From CAYPUT01 sp046541715 (lineage in GTDB: Bacteria; Spirochaetota; Spirochaetia; DSM-27196; PWMO01): DNA of 64,000 nucleotides. Positions 63,965-64,000 of this stretch are shown in pieces. The stretch's first letter is position 1, and each line of letters opens with the position of its first letter. Made by a program: the position numbers and the translations under genes. The DNA is taken from the NCBI GenBank assembly GCA_046541715.1, contig JBKHCS010000002.1, positions 47,924 through 111,923 on the forward strand, in the 5' to 3' direction. The notes below the pieces were generated by a model that was not told the DNA's origin, ran no database searches, and saw only the letters and a list, made by a program, of their open reading frames with translations.

Positions 63965-64000
63965 TTGAATCACGGTGAATCCTAACGCAGTAATAAGATG

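Noticed and set aside
1..64000. tmRNA, 4.5S SRP RNA, 6S RNA and rRNA genes
   Set aside because: No matching conserved segments were seen in the intergenic regions, all of which are short; these genes are presumably elsewhere.

Overview
The window is a gene-dense stretch of a free-living or commensal spirochaete chromosome (Spirochaetales-like; the genus cannot be read from the sequence). The evidence is a spirochaete-type large GreA with a long N-terminal helical domain, a periplasmic-flagellum FlaB flagellin, a PUR/DUF3276 protein resembling Borrelia BpuR, a CHASE2 class III cyclase, many exported TPR proteins, and TPR-mreBCD-mrdA-rodA and dnaG-rpoD-rnpB clusters. By eye the DNA is moderately GC-rich, and GTG and TTG starts and 1-4 nt overlaps are common. 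There is no insertion sequence, prophage, CRISPR array or integrated plasmid. No stretch over 300 bp lacks a gene.

Layout. 1-2.5 kb: greA (cut by the left edge) and a TPR gene, both minus. 2.6-6.1 kb (+): three exported or anchored proteins and dtd. 6.2-7.3 kb (-): prs. 7.4-13.5 kb (+): recA-folK-scpA-scpB-rluB-cmk-rpsA. 13.5-20.0 kb (+): a GAF/AAA+ enhancer-binding regulator, a TPR protein, a CHASE2 cyclase, a lipoprotein, a small membrane protein and mazG. 29.1-19.9 kb (-): the elongation cluster TPR-mreB-mreC-mreD-mrdA-rodA plus a two-domain radical SAM protein. 41.6-29.1 kb (-): a membrane protein, aroH, map, tRNA-Thr, tRNA-Tyr, a Cys-cluster protein, a metallo-beta-lactamase-fold protein, a small protein, a 1343-residue OmpA-tailed repeat protein, dnaG, rpoD, an acidic-tailed zinc-ribbon protein and rnpB. 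41.6-43.4 kb (+): a HAD hydrolase and an SPFH-like protein. 45.8-43.4 kb (-): thiN and a hypothetical gene. 45.9-48.3 kb (+): flaB and cca. 50.1-48.3 kb (-): coaD, rpmF, acpP, rnc. 50.2-50.9 kb (+): a HEAT-like exported protein. 57.3-50.9 kb (-): ffh-rpsP-khpA-rimM-trmD-rplS followed by FliK-like, FlhB-C-like, HD-GYP, yraN and a 50-residue ORF, which parallels the Bacillus ylqG-ylqH order. 63.0-57.3 kb (-): a glycosyltransferase, smc and two exported or anchored proteins. 63.1-64.0 kb: rnhB (+) and a PUR-domain gene (-).

Functional links. SMC (59-62 kb) and ScpA/ScpB (9-10 kb) supply the condensin subunits. MreBCD, PBP2 and RodA form the cylinder-wall machine. The tRNA genes lack an encoded CCA end and the cca gene is present. 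FlaB, FliK-like, FlhB-like and HD-GYP proteins point to motility and c-di-GMP control, and the flaB leader carries a near-consensus CsrA hairpin.

Most notable observations: seven unrelated genes whose start codon lies 6-9 nt after a readable -10 box (apparent leaderless mRNAs, mostly GTG); a DnaG primase that has lost three of four zinc ligands; an SMC with a strongly reduced hinge; a giant protein built from two alternating repeat types; an identical 22-bp palindromic site upstream of mazG and the PUR gene; two genes whose best start is ATC; and two convergent overlaps of about 100 bp. No wholly new multi-gene system was evident. The novelty is in these variants of core machinery.
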